Positions 63,944 through 64,000 of a DNA stretch of 64,000 bases are shown one piece after another. The notes beneath the pieces are model-generated. The model was not told the DNA's origin. It ran no database searches and saw nothing but the letters and a program-made list of their open reading frames with translations. This stretch comes from an uncultured Flavobacteriaceae bacterium (GTDB lineage Bacteria; Bacteroidota; Bacteroidia; Flavobacteriales; Flavobacteriaceae): contig CALSRG010000001.1 of the NCBI GenBank assembly GCA_943788695.1, forward strand, positions 496,001 through 560,000. The letters are read 5' to 3'. Every line of letters starts with the position of its first letter. Position 1 is the stretch's first letter. A program made the translations under genes and the position numbers.

Positions 63944-63992
63944 CTTCAAACCTCTAGCCAAAATCCCCATCTCAAAGGGCATCGGTTTGAAG
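63944..63992 (+). repeat. Inverted repeat downstream of nrdB
   Basis: CTTCAAACC (63944-63952) pairs with GGTTTGAAG (63984-63992), 9 bp perfect. It lacks a T run, so it may be a processing or regulatory hairpin between nrdB and the next gene. Confidence 0.45.
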
Positions 63993-64000
63993 AATAACCA

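Overview
The window looks like a chromosomal stretch of a marine member of the Flavobacteriaceae (Bacteroidota). This is inferred from several things seen in the sequence: AT-rich DNA; a gliding-motility / type IX secretion (T9SS) C-terminal domain beside a PorP/SprF protein; many lipoproteins and Asp-box surface proteins; promoters with the Bacteroidota -7 box TAnnTTTG instead of E. coli type boxes; and families common in this group (short AMP nucleosidase, HYC/CC/PP protein, DUF3347, GH109). There is one tRNA, no rRNA, no CRISPR array and no recognisable transposase or phage block.

Layout. 1-4.4 kb: 3' part of a large T9SS type B cargo protein and its PorP/SprF partner. 4.4-11.4 kb: two SulP anion transporters either side of a penicillin-acylase-family hydrolase, then a shortened outer-membrane barrel. 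11.4-15.3 kb: a minus-strand operon of a GCS2-type ligase, a CBS protein and an AstE/aspartoacylase-like hydrolase, in which the ligase-CBS reading frame is cut by one TAG, followed by the intact barrel paralog. 15.3-23.5 kb: a Cus/Czc-type heavy-metal efflux operon (HYC/CC/PP protein, CusA-like, TolC-like, DUF3347 lipoprotein, CusB-like, zinc ribbon). 23.6-29.9 kb: AMP nucleosidase, PurD-like ATP-grasp, GNAT, NTF2-like protein and M1 metallopeptidase. 30.1-32.1 kb: an accessory patch with a lipoprotein gene broken by TGA and dense inverted repeats, resembling a gene cassette. 32.1-35.5 kb: GHMP sugar kinase and GH109 glycosidase. 35.5-39.1 kb: polyamine operon (arginine decarboxylase, agmatinase, deoxyhypusine/homospermidine-synthase-like, acidic protein). 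39.2-48.7 kb: lipoproteins, two large Asp-box (VPS10/sortilin-like) proteins, a LolA-like and a PepSY protein. 48.8-51.8 kb: tRNA-Pro(GGG), a TauE/SafE remnant, an arsenate-reductase-like phosphatase and a CASTOR/POLLUX-like channel protein. 51.8-58.0 kb: an unusual accessory operon. 58.1-64 kb: DsbD, HupE/UreJ, dCMP deaminase, a small membrane protein with MarC, DUF3109 and NrdB.

The best candidate for an undescribed system is 51.77-57.27 kb. A divergent HTH-like regulator faces two small paralogs, each built of two copies of a ~45-residue domain that looks ubiquitin-like (beta-grasp) by eye. These are followed by a zinc-ribbon protein, a LEM-3-like GIY-YIG nuclease, a basic coiled-coil protein and a two-nuclease DUF2779 protein (Fe-S RecB/Cas4-like plus DnaQ-like). 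The tight packing suggests one functional unit, possibly nucleic-acid processing or defence; that role is inference.

Other points worth checking are the two in-frame stop codons (13314-13316 TAG; 31526-31528 TGA), the structured repeats at 31803-32088, the TauE/SafE stub behind the tRNA, and start sites corrected from promoter positions (MarC at 62007, phosphatase at 49265).
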